Below, piece by piece: positions 23,245 through 34,935 of a DNA stretch of 64,000 nt. The first letter of the stretch is position 1. Each line of letters begins with the position of its first letter. The translations under genes and the position numbers were made by a program. Under the pieces are notes generated by a model that was given only the letters and a program-made list of their open reading frames with translations, ran no database searches and was not told where the DNA came from. The stretch is from positions 372,001 through 436,000 of the forward strand of contig RQOL01000861.1 of NCBI GenBank assembly GCA_013076295.1. The letters run 5' to 3'. This DNA comes from Sanderia malayensis. Taxonomy: Eukaryota > Cnidaria > Scyphozoa > Semaeostomeae > Pelagiidae.

Positions 23245-26200
23245 TAATGTTATCTCAAGAAATTGGGTGGTTAGCCTACCGGCCCGGATTGCTTGAGTAG
23301 GGATACGCTTTTACGGTCGGTTGTCCCGATTTGCCGTGCAAATTGTCCGGGCGGTAAACCTGGCAGTACTAACCGAATGGTCAAACTGCAAAATGATGAC
23401 TGAAATCATAATGTAAATCAATAAACAATAAAAGAGGACAGGGAGGGTGGGAGGAATTGAATTGAACGTGTGCGAAGCACACTCGTAAAACAATGATTAA
23501 CCCATCTATGGTCCATGCAATTAAATACCTCAAAGAAGAGGAGGTGAAAGACTGTCGATTTACAACGATATTGGAGATGCCAACCCCCTGGGTATGTCAC
23601 TGCAGGATCAGGGATCCGATTCTTATCAACCCGTCAGCACTTTGCTGTGTGCAAATAACAAGGACTGGGTGATTTCATTTCTTTCCATATTAACTCTGAT
23701 TAAATCGAGATTTAATCACCATTTAATGTTATCTCAAGAAATTGGGCGGTTAGCCTACCGGCCCGGATTGCTTGAGTAGGGATACGCTTTTACGGTCGGT
23801 TGTCCCGATTTGCCGTGCAAATTGTCCGGCCACAGAACACAGAGTGTGACCCCACCGATCGTAATATATTTTAATTTCTGTCTTGTAGAATTTAACTATT
23901 CCCTACCCTTAATAGCTTATATTCTCTTTTGGAGCCAGCAACCCTCCAAACAATAAGCCTAGAAAATGGCAGGTCAGGAACATAAGTATAATAATAAACG
24001 TAAAGAATCAAAAATCATAATGAAGGCACCGTAGCACGATCCACCGCGTTTAATCGGCGGTAACCTTCTAAGGAACATATATGCCGTAAAAAGTGGCAGG
24101 CAAAAGGCCACACTACTTAAAGGCTTGGCGATCATTGCGGTGAGTAAATGTGTGTTTGTGTCTATGTTCAAGACACTGTTAAATTCAGGTAATTGTCGTG
24201 ACGGTGCAGAGGACAATTATACCCTTTCCAAGTTGCATCAATTTGTGTGTGTGTGTGTGTGTTAGGTACTTGTCGTGACGGTGCAGAGGACAATTATACC
24301 CTTTCCAAGCTGTGTTGTTAGTGTTGCAGCCATTTCGTTGCCGCTTTCGCGTTTAAGTCAGATATCGTGGTTGCAGATGAATTATCTGGGGGTACCATGG
24401 CTTGGGTACTCCGTCCTTCTTAGTTGGATATGCTGTCTGAATTAGAAATCAAGAATCAAAAATGTTCATTCAAAGCGAGAATTCCCGCTGGTATCTGTGT
24501 TTACAACACAAGGGGGGTGTGAGTATGTGATGCCACATAGCCCCAACGATGGCACATTTATGCCCAAGTGTGACATCACGCGAAGATATATTAAAGGAAA
24601 CGTGTACACGGGCTGCCAAAATATAGCTACCCAGATTAAATCATACGGTACGTCGATATAAAGTAATAATTAATGTATAAAGAAATCAAACAAGGGGAAG
24701 TAATTCAATGCATGTCACAACCAGCAAACATGACCCCTATGTTTCTAGAGGGAGTTCTACCCGATCCCGAACCAGCCGTAGCCGTTGTTGCTGTACCTAC
24801 ACGAAAAACTGTGCAAAGTAAGTTTGTGAGGTCGCCCAGAAGGCTGCAAGATGGTGCTGTAATCTCCTTGTTTAAAGTTTCTGTTGTCCGGGGGGGGGGG
24901 CATTTGCCCAAAGCGACACATAAATGCTTGTAGGACTCCCCCCAAGGTTTGGCAGCAAAGACAAGCAATTTTAGAAGTGTTGCCACGCTCGACCTGTCGT
25001 TTCTCCCGACTGCGCAGCGCAGGCATGCATCATTTCTGTTGCCAAAATTTTACTCACACACAGCGACAATTGACGTGTAAATTAATAATTTGAGTGTGTG
25101 GGGCAAACACGGTTTTGTTTTTCCTGCAATTTCACAATTAATACCTATATTTCTTCGATCATCCCGTATGTTTTCCTTACGACCTACAAACTTCTAAAAA
25201 TCCCCAAAGAAGGCAGAAATCAAATCCCGAAAAGAAAATAGATAGGCAGGCCAGGGGGCCTCAAACCATCGAGAGTTGTGAATAGCTGTGATGCGAACCT
25301 GTACTGCCCACCGGGTCTCAAGTTACACTGACAGCCGGTGCCTCAGTTCAATTTAGATAATAGAATAGGCCGCACCCATTCCATTGCGACAACAGGATGA
25401 CCCCCCATGTGATGTCATCGCGCTCCCATGCCGACAGATGAACATGTTGATGGAATTCAGGAACCTAGTGGGCTCTGTCAACAAGTCGATGCAAGAATGG
25501 CCGGGCCAAACAATAGCCTGACAGCAATGCTGCCAACTGCCAATTAACGAAAGAGTTTCGCAACATTTCAGCTTCTTGCTGCTATATTTCTATTGTTGGA
25601 AACAAATAGGGAACGAAGGTACCAAAAAATTGTTCTTGTATTTGTATCTTGCCCAATTCCGTCGAAGAATACGAGTGCAGTTGTTAGCCATGGAGGACTT
25701 TCCATCGCTTTATCAAAGTTGACGTGCTCGGATGTATTACAGACGAAATTGTGAATTTGCTAACTATTGGCATGAAAAATTTTTGTGAATAAGTAAGGAT
25801 GCATTTGATCATCTGTGCAATGTTCTTCATGATAACAGATTTACGTGAAACGATCTCAATGCTAGATTTATGCCCATGCCCCTCCTGCGGTTTAACGTCG
25901 CTATGCGTATGTGAGACATATATTGGAAATGAACAATGCATAGATTACTCTTGTATCCATGTTAACTACTTTATTATACACACAGTGCTGTGTTATAAGC
26001 AATTGTTATTGAATAAAATGAAATTGAAATTGAAAAAAAAACGCATGAACCCCGAGAGCCGAAGACGACAGAACGATTATAACAAAAACGAAAACGATGA
26101 ACAAGGGAAATTCGAAAGTTGAGGAATTCAAGAAAATCGAGAAAACAGGCCAACAAGGCCAAATTTAGGTGTCATGCCAAAAGTTTGTCGGCGGCAAACA

Positions 26201-26950
26201 ATCATGACATCCTCGGAGGGCGAGCCAGAGTATGGTGTGTTGGCCACCTTGCTCGAGGATCGATTGCAGGACATCGGTGAATTCCGTGAAAAGTCTATGG
26301 GGCTGAGCGAAGGCCGGGTCAGGGGAACAAATAAAACCCTCGCCAAAACATTCCCAAAAATGGCCGACCTTCAGGCCTGAACCTTTGACATAGGACTTTC
26401 AGGTCATTAGGGGAGTTTGAATATCTTGGCCCTTGACGTCTGGGTTGTTCGCAGTTGCCATAAACATATCAACAGAAATAGCGTAAATAGAGAAAGGTAA
26501 AATAAGGAACAATCTCACCAAATGACATGGTCTCCGACGAGGTCATTGTAAATCGGCAACTGTGAGTAGATACCCAACGTTGGAAAAATGTGCTTCTGGT
26601 GGTTGGGCACCGCAAAAGTATTGGCCGAGTTGATTGCAACCAAGGTACATAAATTCGAGGAAACACCAAAGATAATCCGAAAATTGAATTGAACGTGTGC
26701 GAAGCACACTCGTAAAACAATGATTAACCCAACTATGGTCCATGCAATTAAATACCTCAAAGGAGAGGAGGTGAAAGACTGTCGATTTACAACGATATTG
26801 GAGATGCCAACCCGCTGGGTATGTCACTGCAGGATCAGGGATCCGATTCTTATCAACCCGTCAGCACTTTGCTGTGTGCAAATAGCAAGGACTGGATGAT
26901 TTCATTTCTTTCCACATTAACTCTGATTAAATCGAGATTTAATCACCATT
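23245..26950. mobile_element. element with split direct repeats (A-B-A'-internal-B')
   Basis: Segment A (about 106 bp) is at 23245-23350 and again at 23724-23829. Segment B (269 bp) is at 23455-23723 and again at 26682-26950. The inner B-A' junction (CACCATT|TAATGTT) uses exactly the same bases as the outer ends, and the LINE sequence has no target duplication. This fits the split direct repeats of Ngaro/DIRS-like retrotransposons read on the minus strand, or two tandem Helitron/Helentron-like units: B ends with an 8-bp hairpin (ATTAAATC/GATTTAAT) seven bases before the terminus. No tyrosine recombinase, RT or Rep was found in the 2.85-kb interior. Confidence 0.7.
23830..26681. other. interior of the split-repeat element
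   Basis: Only short frames are seen; one at 26174-26380 (beginning MPKVCRRQTIMTSSEGEPE) has a plausible composition but no recognised domain. A 40-bp segment with GACGGTGCAGAGGACAATTA is directly repeated at about 24193 and 24269 around a (TG)n tract. A G10 run lies at 24891-24900. Confidence 0.4.
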
Positions 26951-28785
26951 AAAGTCTTAAGGAACACCTCAAATTTACATAGCGCTGAAGAAGCATATAG
27001 GAAATACTACATAGTGCGTGCTAGGACAGAAGAAGAAGAGAAGGAATTCTCAGAGATGAAGAAAATAGCTGAGGAAGAAAACAAGAAAGAATCCAGCAAG
27101 GAAAAGTACTTTGTAGTGAGAGGATACCCAAGTACATGGAGAATGGTAGAGCTTGCCCGAAAAACCAACTTATGACAGATGACACAAAAACAAAAAAACC
27201 CATCTGAACAGACAAAAAAAAGCAGCCAGAATGATGACCAACATACTGTCAAGATGAAATTAATAAATATCCAAGGTTTGACAAAGAGTAAACTTCTAGA
27301 ATTAAATGATTTACTAGATGAAAACACCATTCTATTTCTAACAGAAACACAGCAAAGGAGCAATAAATTATTTGCAGATTCTAGTTACAGCCAACTAAGC
27401 AGTATGCGAGACATCAAGGATGAAAGAGGAGGTGGCCTGGCAATCATCTATGATCAGCAAAATTTTATTATTGAGCATGTTAAATGTAAACATAAAGATA
27501 TGTTGATAGTAACTACAAAGTTCAAAGGACAGAAAGCAACTATCATACTAGTTTTTTTCTCAATAATAAGAGGGGAAGAAGAACAACAGGAAAATCAAGA
27601 TATCATCCGAAAAATCAAAGAATTTACATCAAGTAATTTTGAAGATGAACTTATTTTTATAATGGGAGATTTTAATGCACATATAGGAATAATAGGAGAA
27701 CAGCAGATAAATTGGAATGGGAAAGAAATACCAGATTTGATGTCAGAAGACAACCTTATTCTAATGAATGATACAGATAAATGTAATGGGCTCTACACAT
27801 GGAGTAGAGGAGAGCAAAAAAGTGTCATAGATTTCATATTGGTGAATAAGAAGGCCTACCAAATATGCAAGTATACGAAGATTGATGAACAACAGGACTT
27901 ATTTGATTGATCAGACCACAATCTGCTTGAGCTACAATTAAACCTTCAAACCATTCGAATTAATTGCCTGGGAAGCAATTTAACTGAGAAAAACGTTTTC
28001 TATAGAAGAGATGATAAATCAATGCAAATATTGACTAGTACTGTAGAAGAAGAGCTATTAAATACAGAGACAACAACAATTGATGACTTTAACCACCTGC
28101 TAGAACAAGCAGCCAATAAGACACTCAAAGCAACCTACAAAAGAAGAATTTTCCAAGAAGACACCACACTTATAGAGGCACCATAGATGACTGATATAAT
28201 ATGAGACGAGATCAAGAAAAGGCAAGAGAAGAACAGAGCAAGCCAAAATGAACCAGATGTAGAATTGAAGAACCAACTTTATCAAATATATAGAACCCAA
28301 AAACTGAAAACTCAGGCAATGGTGAAAGAAGAAATGCAGAAATACGAAATCAAGATCATAATGGACATTAAACAAGACAAGAGCAGAGGTAAGAAGATTT
28401 GGGACCACATAAAGAAACTTAGAGGGAAGTGTACTAAGCCAAAAGAAGAAGCATGCATGCTGTATGACAATGATGGAAACAAACTGAATAACATGGAAGC
28501 CGAGAAAACTATTGAAGAGTTCTGGACTGAAATCTATAACAAATACGACAATGAAGTTGAAAGCATATGGAACGATGAAATAATCTGCAGAGTTCGTGGA
28601 AGACTTAGTATAAGTTTGATAGCGAACAAGTAGAATAGCAAATCAATATAGACGAGTGAATTGCACTGTGAGAAAACGTGTCTTCTCTGTACAAAGTATG
28701 AACTAAAAAGAGGCCCTGGTCATATGGACCAGGATATAAATGATAAACTCTACATGCCCCCTTTTTGGGGATCATAATGTCGTTA

Positions 28786-29333
28786 TTAATAATACTTCAA
28801 TCGTGCGACTGTCTTGACATTTTGGAGACAAGGCCCTCGGCAGTCTTCTCTCTCGGGTGCTTCTTCTGAGTGTCGGGACTTCTTGTTGCGCCTCTCGTCT
28901 GCCCCCTTCGGTGATGGTCTCTTGTGTGGTAAAGAGGGCTGACAGCTTGGCTCATCACGACGTAAGGGGGGTGGAGTTTGTTGTAGATGGGGTGGATCAA
29001 CGGTGACCTCGGGTTTTCGACACGATTCCAGTATCGGTCGAAGGAAACGTCGGTTTCTGAGGGTAACTCGGCGACTGCCATCCATCACGACCCGATACTG
29101 GCGGTTTGGGAGTGTCTCTGTGATGAACCCCGTGTTGTGCCATTTTGTTGGTCGGTTTCCTTTCTGGTTTTGGATTTGGACCGTGTCTCCAACGTGCAAC
29201 GGGTCGAGGGGCTTTCGGGAATGATTGCTAAAAGCGGATTGGGCGTGATGTGTTGCTTTCTTGCCATGGCTTGTTCGCGACCGTCAGTGATCTGGTTCCA
29301 ACCGTCTTGGAGGCGAATTTCTTGGATCGGCAA
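28786..29333 (-). pseudogene. gypsy integrase C-terminal region
   Basis: The frame VGDTVQIQNQKGNRPTKW is followed by HNTGFITE and DGSRRVTLRNRRFLRPI, the conserved GPY/F-type region after gypsy integrase. The remainder is Pro/Arg-rich. It is out of frame with the integrase core, with a change near 29200-29335. Confidence 0.7.
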
Positions 29334-29339
29334 GTGGTC

Positions 29340-30302
29340 TCAAACGGGTCTTCTGAAGAGGGCTACCGCTGGCGAGCTTCCGTTTTGTTGACATGGAGTG
29401 TTTCTGTGTGTTAGTAAGGCTTTAACCGCTTTTTCGTTGTTGAGTCTGCCTGTTTTCGGGTCGACGTTCCCAAGAAGAATCCTTTTGGCTCTTTTGACTC
29501 CTACCTCAGCCCTACCATTGCTTTGGAGGTAGTATGCAGAGGAGAGTCGGCGGTGAATGTTCCAGGTAGTCAGGAAGTTACGGTATTTAAACGAGTCGAA
29601 TGGTGGTCCCCCGTCTGATGCGAGTTCCAGTGGGACCCCGAATATGGCGAAATACATAAGCAATACTTTCTTGATGTATTCAAATGTGGAATAGTTGACG
29701 GTTGCTACTTCTATCCATCCGGAATATGCATCTACGTAGATCATGTAGCCGAATCCGGAAAGTTTGAAGAGATCTATCGCAACTTGCTGAAAAGGGTACT
29801 CAGGTGGGTCGGTTGAGATTGTCGGCTTTTTGCGTTGGGATGGGGCTTGCTCGTTGCACTGACGGGATTGATTACGGAGGACGCAGACGGCAGCGTCAAG
29901 TCTTGGCCAGAAGAACCTTTCTGGAGCGTTAGTGAGCATGCTGCTGACGCCTTGATGTGCGGCGTGGAGACCTTCTAACACGGTTTGACGTAAGGATGCG
30001 GGGATCAACATCTTCTTTCCTTTGAAGGGGACGCTTTGGATGAGGTATAGGTCATCTTTCATGCTCCAGTAATTTCGGATCTCTATGGTCAGTTCATCCT
30101 TCGACTTTGGAAATCCGTTGGCGATAAATTCGGCAAGTAGCGAGCATTCCTCGTCAAAGATTGCGTGGTTCTTGACGGTTTCCCACAAGACATTTTTGAC
30201 GCCACTTCCTTGGGTGTTGGCGAACACAACGGGTGCTATTTCGCTGGATTCGTCATCGTCTGGTTTCACCGGGTTTCGGGAGGCAATGTCTGATACTTTC
30301 AT
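29340..30302 (-). pseudogene. gypsy integrase core
   Basis: The frame begins with an RNase H/integrase linker and has an HHCC-like region (LHAAHQGVSSML, followed by VLRNQSRQCNEQAP, where only some Cys/His remain). The catalytic core reads QVAIDLFKL (first Asp), ELASDGGPPFDSFKY (second Asp) and QSNGRAEVGVKRAKR (Glu). The domain inserts retroviral cDNA into the host genome. It is the best preserved part of the element. Confidence 0.85.
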
Positions 30303-31059
30303 TACTTTTGATTTCCCCGGGGACGTGTATAATGTCGAAGCTGTACATAAGAGTTTTCTCTTTGAAGTTTCGTACCCGGGGGTTTTCTATGGTTGACAGT
30401 TCCCTGTCGTTGAATATGTTGATGAGTTGTTTGTGGTCTACTGCCATGGTCAATTGAAGTGCGCCCATTACGAACATACGACAGCACTTTAAGTCAAAGG
30501 CGAAGGCCAGTGCTTCCGCCTCGAGCGGTGCGTAACGACTTTCACTGTCCTTAGTGAAATGAGAGCCTGCAAAGATTAACTTCCAATGGTTTTTACCACA
30601 GTCTGGTTGTGACGGTCTCCTGACACGTGAAAGCCCATTGGCAACCTTCGATAGCGATACCTCCCCCATTCGGTGATGAATGTAATTGCGTTTTTGGCGT
30701 TCTTGGCTAGGGCGAGGCTGTGGTAGCCATTCCACACGTCGACAACTGTTTTGCATGTGGACGGAGGGATGGTTGAGACTAGTTGGTGTGTGGTGGGTTT
30801 CACGAAGGGTGGCTTTGTTCAACTGCTGTAGGTCGACTGTGCGTCTCAGGTCACCGTTCTTCTTGGCTGTGACGACCATACGAGCACACCACTCGGTAGA
30901 TGTGCCTTGTGGTACTTTCTCGATAATGCCCAAACGAACGTCTCTGTCAAGGTCTTCTTTGACGCGCTCTTTCCAATGGTGGGGTACGGGTATCGGGTTG
31001 TGGACCGCATATGGCTTACAATCGTCCTTGAATTCGACTTTCATTGGTTCCCGAGTCAT
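30253..31059 (-). pseudogene. gypsy RT/RNase H with internal deletion
   Basis: The N-terminal RT part reads PVPHHWKERVKEDLDRDV, MVVTAKKNGDLRRTVDL (fingers) and, in another frame, WNGYHSLALA and RRLPMGFHVSGD. The sequence then jumps to KLIFAGSHFTKDSESRYAPL, part of the RNase H/connection region, and AVDHKQLINIF. The polymerase active-site segment with the usual YxDD is missing, deleted at about 30600-30625. Reverse transcription is therefore impossible from this copy. Confidence 0.8.
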
Positions 31060-31127
31060 TTGTGGCAGTGGTTGGTGGGCACACTGGTTGAATGCAGATG
31101 ACTCAAAAGTTGTTAGTAACCAATCTT

Positions 31128-31960
31128 TCAGTCTCGAATGTTACTTTCAATAGGTTCAAATGGTATCTCTGCTGGTCTTGGTGGTTTTGGGGTACGAGGG
31201 ATACACGGGCACAACTGACCTTTTGCGCATGCAGATGACTGTGTGTTTGGAAAACTCTCCTCTACAATACCCAAGTCCTTCATTGCTGTCTGTGAGAGGT
31301 AAAGTCCCTTGCAATTTTTGGAGATGTATACCATTTGGTGACTGCAATGGTTGTTGGGTTCGATTTTTAAAAAGAGGGCCCCCATGATTTCAAGGGGGGA
31401 CCCTGTGATACTGATTCTTTTGTGTCTTGTCGATATCAAGTAGCTTTTTGGACAGTTCAATAATGTTAAGATTTCTGGTCCTGCCGTGCAGGTTTGGCAG
31501 CCAGAATCCGCTACTGCTTGTGTTGCACCCTGTTTTAATGATAAGGGTGTTGTCTTTCCAAAACGTTTGTGAGTTTGTCTTTTAATGGCTACTTTAATAT
31601 GTACATTTGGTGGCGGTTCTGGTCGTTAGGGACTAAAAGATTGTTCTTTCCACTCCATGTGAGGTGGGGCGGGTTGGGTTGGTGTGATCTTCCCCCCGTT
31701 GTGTAAGGGGCCAGACGAAAATCCCCTTGGAGGTTGGCTGAGGCGACAGACGGGGGTTCTTCCACTTCCTCTTTGGTGGCTGCGTTGGAGCGAAAGGTGG
31801 TGTTCAATCTCTTTCGGCAGACGGCTTGGAAGTGTCCTTTAATCCCACAATTATTGCACGTTTTGTTGAAAGCGGGGCAGTCCTTTCTTGCCATTGTTTT
31901 CCCCTCGTGTTGTGCTCTGCCACACCCTTTACAGTTCTGGGTGCTTTTACTTGAGGGGCT
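31128..31960 (-). pseudogene. gypsy nucleocapsid zinc knuckles and protease
   Basis: Two zinc-knuckle-like units are seen: CKGCGRAQHEG with a later Cys, and CNNCGIKGHFQAVC (C-x2-C-x4-H-x4-C) at about 31850. Further on, AVADSGCQTCTAGPE (about 31510) is an aspartic protease D-S-G motif, then MGALFLKI and MVYISKNCKGLYLSQTAM. Frame changes separate them. The nucleocapsid packages RNA and the protease matures the polyprotein. Confidence 0.7.
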
Positions 31961-32673
31961 AAAACCCTTTGAAACGTACGTACAAACTTATTGAGAAGAA
32001 TAGCACAAAATGGATGAGAACAACACGAAGGTATATGGAAGAAACAGGAATTACTATTGGCAACCTAAGAGGAAACACAATGCAGATAATAAAGCAACAG
32101 ATGAAAAGATGGGATGATGTATTATGGCACAAAGAATTGTCCGAGAAGAGCAGTCTAAGACTATACAGAATGTACAAACTGGAGATAAAAGAAGAACAGA
32201 TATATGATAACAGACCGGCATCTATAATCTTCTATAGAGCAAGAGCAAATGTATTACCACTGAATGATAGAAATAGGCACACACAGAAAGAGACACATTC
32301 CTTAATATATGGCAACCCGGATGAAACAGAAGATTTATATCATTTTATAATGTACTGTAAAGGTTATAGAGAAGAACGTACAAACATTTTAGAACTACAG
32401 CAACCATACATACAGGAGAAAGAATCTGTAGTTGGCTATTTCTTATTTGGTAACAGTCACATTGAAAGGAAGAAAGAACAACTCTATTGAATGTGGAGAC
32501 AAAGAGATCGCCAGACAAAGGCACTGAGAAAAAGCTAAAAGAAGAAAGGAGAACAAGAAATTGAAGAACATGAAACCCAGGCGCCAGTGGGAAGGCAAAA
32601 CCTCATCCTATTCATCTGATCTGATCTGAACCCAGCCCAAACCCAACCCATGAGAAGAGAACTGAACTGAACT

Positions 32674-33660
32674 GAACATGCTGCCAGTGCGTCCTTCCTT
32701 TCGTTTTTTCTGCTATCTCACTGGGTCACTGGCGATGGTAAATAGGTTTTCCACATTGTTTTATATCATTGCGATCGTTCAAGTTATATCTTTAAAATAA
32801 TTCTGTAGGGTTTTTGTTAAGGTTTTCATTCATTTTCCCAGTGTATAAGACTTGAGGAAATATAGTATTTCATGAAATCCCTTGAGAGTAGGCCACATTT
32901 AAGAAAAACGGATTAGAGTTAAGATACATTGTCTGCATTGGAAAATGAGATAAGATTCTGTGCTTCTTACGTTTTGTTACATGTATTATTCGTCGATTTT
33001 AGGTAGTGCATAATTTGTGTGTTGGGATGTCAATGTCAATGAAGACAATTGTTGACTGTTCTTTAGGTAAGTATATTGAATTACAGGAGCCCATAACGCA
33101 TGCAAAAGGCCATCTAGTTCATTTATAAAGACGGGTTTTTGAAATATATTTCTTGCAAATTTTTAGGGTTTGTGTCACAGGATGTGAAAGAAGAGTTTAA
33201 AGGTACTGTTGGTGATAAATATTTGTTGGCGAAATACATGGCTTTTCAAAGGTAATAATCTTGTTATATTTTTCCACAATATTATTATTATTCACTCTTA
33301 TCAGGATAATACACAATTTAACAATGAAGCAAAACAAACAAATAACATTGAAAGAAAACCAACAAAAGACAAACATTAACACAATTACACTTACAATTCA
33401 TTTATATAGATTTATCAATGTATGGATGAAAGTATTTTTCAGCGTTACCTGAGTTTCCTCACCAAAATAAACCACTATGGGTTCCTTCGCAACTTCAGGC
33501 TCAACTGCGGCAGGCTCATTATTGATTCATTTTCACTATCCATGTTTACACTATATATAAATATATTGTCATTGTCAGTCAATGAAAGGTGAGTTAATAG
33601 GCTATCAGTTGTTTGAATTTGCCTCTACTGTTCTCTTAATGTAACAATCTAATATATATA
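32674..33660. repeat. inner part of the left arm of the giant element
   Basis: This segment is the inverted copy of 61620-63314, with roughly 80-85 percent identity by eye. It lacks about 650 bp present on the right (exons 2 and 3 of the small gene). The complement of 33543-33430 is a decayed copy of exon 1 of the gene at 61745: the start MDSENES is intact, but indels break the frame before a conserved VVYFGEETQ-like end and a GTAACG donor. Confidence 0.8.
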
Positions 33661-33999
33661 TTCTGCGGAGTCACGTGATGACGCACTTTCCTTGCCAAAA
33701 ACAATAGATTCGACCCGAAACAATAGGTTGAACGCCCCAAAACAATGGGCCGAAACGGCGAACGAGGTATCCATAAAGGCTTTTTTCTGAGGCCCTTAAT
33801 CTTCCCTATTTTTAAGTGAGCTGTTCCTTGCCGGCTCAACCAGAAAGTTATCTATATGAGAGCTTACAGTTTTGACTAAAAGGTTAGGAAATTCTTTGTT
33901 AAAGTTCGCCTAATTGGCTATCACGAAAAAACGACGGTTTATGCTCGTGAAACTTCCAAATTCGCGTCGCGAAATCCATTTTCGAACAAAGCATTCGCT

Positions 34000-34170
34000 G
34001 TTGACGTGATGCGTTTCGCCTCTTGCTGCAGTGTGATTGGCTCTTTTCGCGCGACCCACGTGCGTTGTCGATCGTTTTTCGTTATTCGCCCTCGGCTTGC
34101 AGGCGACGCACGTGAATTTTCGGTCGTTTTTCGTCCTTGGTGGCAGCAGGTACTTTTGGAGAAGACGCGT
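34000..34170. repeat. short direct duplication with CACGTG boxes
   Basis: CGACCCACGTGCGTTGTCGA followed by TCGTTTTTCGTTATT is repeated about 60 bp on as CGACGCACGTGAATTTTCGG then TCGTTTTTCGTCCTT. E-box-like CACGTG occurs in each copy. This GC-richer patch could be a promoter; the frames over it look non-coding. Confidence 0.45.
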
Positions 34171-34439
34171 GTTTTTGTTTTGCACACAAAGAGCGCCTTT
34201 CAAACTGTTTTACGAGCTGAATTATTTTGGTAAAGAGCTGCTAATTGTTTCAAAGACCCCTGGAGAGTTGCAGGAAACAATTGGGAACACAGGTGATACC
34301 TTTGTTTTGTATTTTGAGTTGAAATAGTTATAGTTTTTGTAGTAGAGGTTGCTTCCGCATGCTTGCAACTTAGGCCCAATGAAAACAAAGTAAAAGTTAT
34401 GAATTTTTCAGGCGCTATTTGCACGATTTTCCTCATTTA

Positions 34440-34935
34440 AACTTTCGACAAGTGTTTGTATGTTTGTATAGTAGGTATAGTATGTTTTTATAGTACGTAT
34501 AGTATGTTGGTATAGTATGTAGGTATAGTATGGTTTTATAGTAGGTATGTTTGTATAGTATGTAGGTATAGTATGTCGGTATAGTATGTAGGTATAGTAT
34601 GTAGGTATAGTATGTAGGTATAGTATGTAGGTATGGTATGATTTTATAGTACATATAGTATTTTTGTATGGTAGGTATAGTATGTAGGTATATAGTATGT
34701 AGGTATAGTATGTAGGTATGGTATGCTTTCATAGTAGGTATAGTATGTATGTATGTATGCATGTATGTATGTATGGGCATGAGCGAAGCGAATGCAGCGC
34801 GCGAAGCGCACCAACCAGATTAAGCTCATTTTTACTCAACGGGCCCCAGCCCATGTATGTATGTATGTATGTATTGTTGTATGTATGTATGTATGTAGGT
34901 ATGTATGTATGTATGTATGTATGTATGTATGCATG
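34440..34935. repeat. TATAGTATGTAGG and TATG microsatellites
   Basis: About 300 bp of degenerate TATAGTATGTAGG units run into (TATG)n tracts at 34740-34775 and 34853-34935. The reading frames with Tyr-Ile-His-Thr repeats are artefacts of these repeats. Confidence 0.95.

Larger units (their letters stand above)
22394..27174 (+). pseudogene. LINE ORF1: PHD-like finger, coiled coil, RRM-like domain
   Basis: The ATG at 22394 begins MANMVGENFLHPSDEK. A Cys-rich PHD-like finger follows (CKANLEES, CDVCGNIYCIRCM, CKKC), then a charged coiled coil to about residue 187. A TGA at 22957 and a TAG near 23027 break the frame. The region RILGRYETGKTSPRPLKVIL matches the end of RRM-like ORF1 domains. The sequence is cut at 23244 and resumes at 26951 with VLRNTSNLHSAEEAYRK, then an acidic/basic tail ending at 27174. 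ORF1 proteins bind LINE RNA. The interruption and stops make this copy dead. Confidence 0.75.
28620..31975 (-). mobile_element. Ty3/gypsy retrotransposon fragment, 5' truncated
   Basis: On the minus strand the order is nucleocapsid zinc knuckles, protease, RT/RNase H, integrase, and a C-terminal basic region, as in Ty3/gypsy. A polypurine-like CCCCAAAAAGGGGGCA at about 28755-28775 precedes TGTAGAGTTTATC, a likely start of the 3' LTR. No 5' LTR or upstream gag is present; the fragment begins within gag at about 31960. It sits between two LINE parts without a clear target duplication, so this is not a clean insertion. Confidence 0.75.
27179..32490 (+). pseudogene. LINE ORF2: APE endonuclease and C-terminal segment, RT missing
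   Basis: The ATG at 27179 follows ORF1 closely. The APE endonuclease shows FLTETQQRS (catalytic Glu), RGGGLAIIYD, FIMGDFNAHIG (Asp, Asn) and SDHNLLEL (catalytic Asp-His). A TGA at 27908-27910 sits just before SDHN. The linker continues to about 28620 (MVKEEMQKYEIKI, FWTEIYNKYD). The next LINE sequence is at about 31975, TRRYMEETGITIGN through HFIMYCKGYREER to a stop at 32488-32490. The whole RT domain is absent and replaced by gypsy sequence. Endonuclease and RT normally act in target-primed reverse transcription. Confidence 0.8.
22374..32673 (+). mobile_element. non-LTR retrotransposon (LINE) with two nested insertions
   Basis: Read past the insertions, the order is ORF1 (PHD-like finger, coiled coil, RRM-like segment), ORF2 with APE endonuclease, and a C-terminal Cys/His segment. 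The 3' end shows short tandem repeats (GATCTGATCTGAA and ACTGAACTGAACTGAAC). GAACA lies on both sides (about 22374 and 32674), a possible short target duplication. Comparison with the uninterrupted right arm at 63308-63330 shows the LINE interrupts the left arm. It carries a 3.7-kb insert at 23245-26950 and a gypsy segment at about 28620-31975. Confidence 0.75.

Noticed and set aside
23245..23723. A 479-bp LTR pair around 23245-26950
   Set aside because: The A and B repeats are separated differently in the two halves and there is no target duplication, primer-binding site or polypurine tract; split direct repeats describe it better.
33910..34330. Overlapping 75-97-residue ORFs on both strands
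   Set aside because: They lie across a short GC-rich direct duplication, with no domain or splice support; more likely promoter-like sequence.
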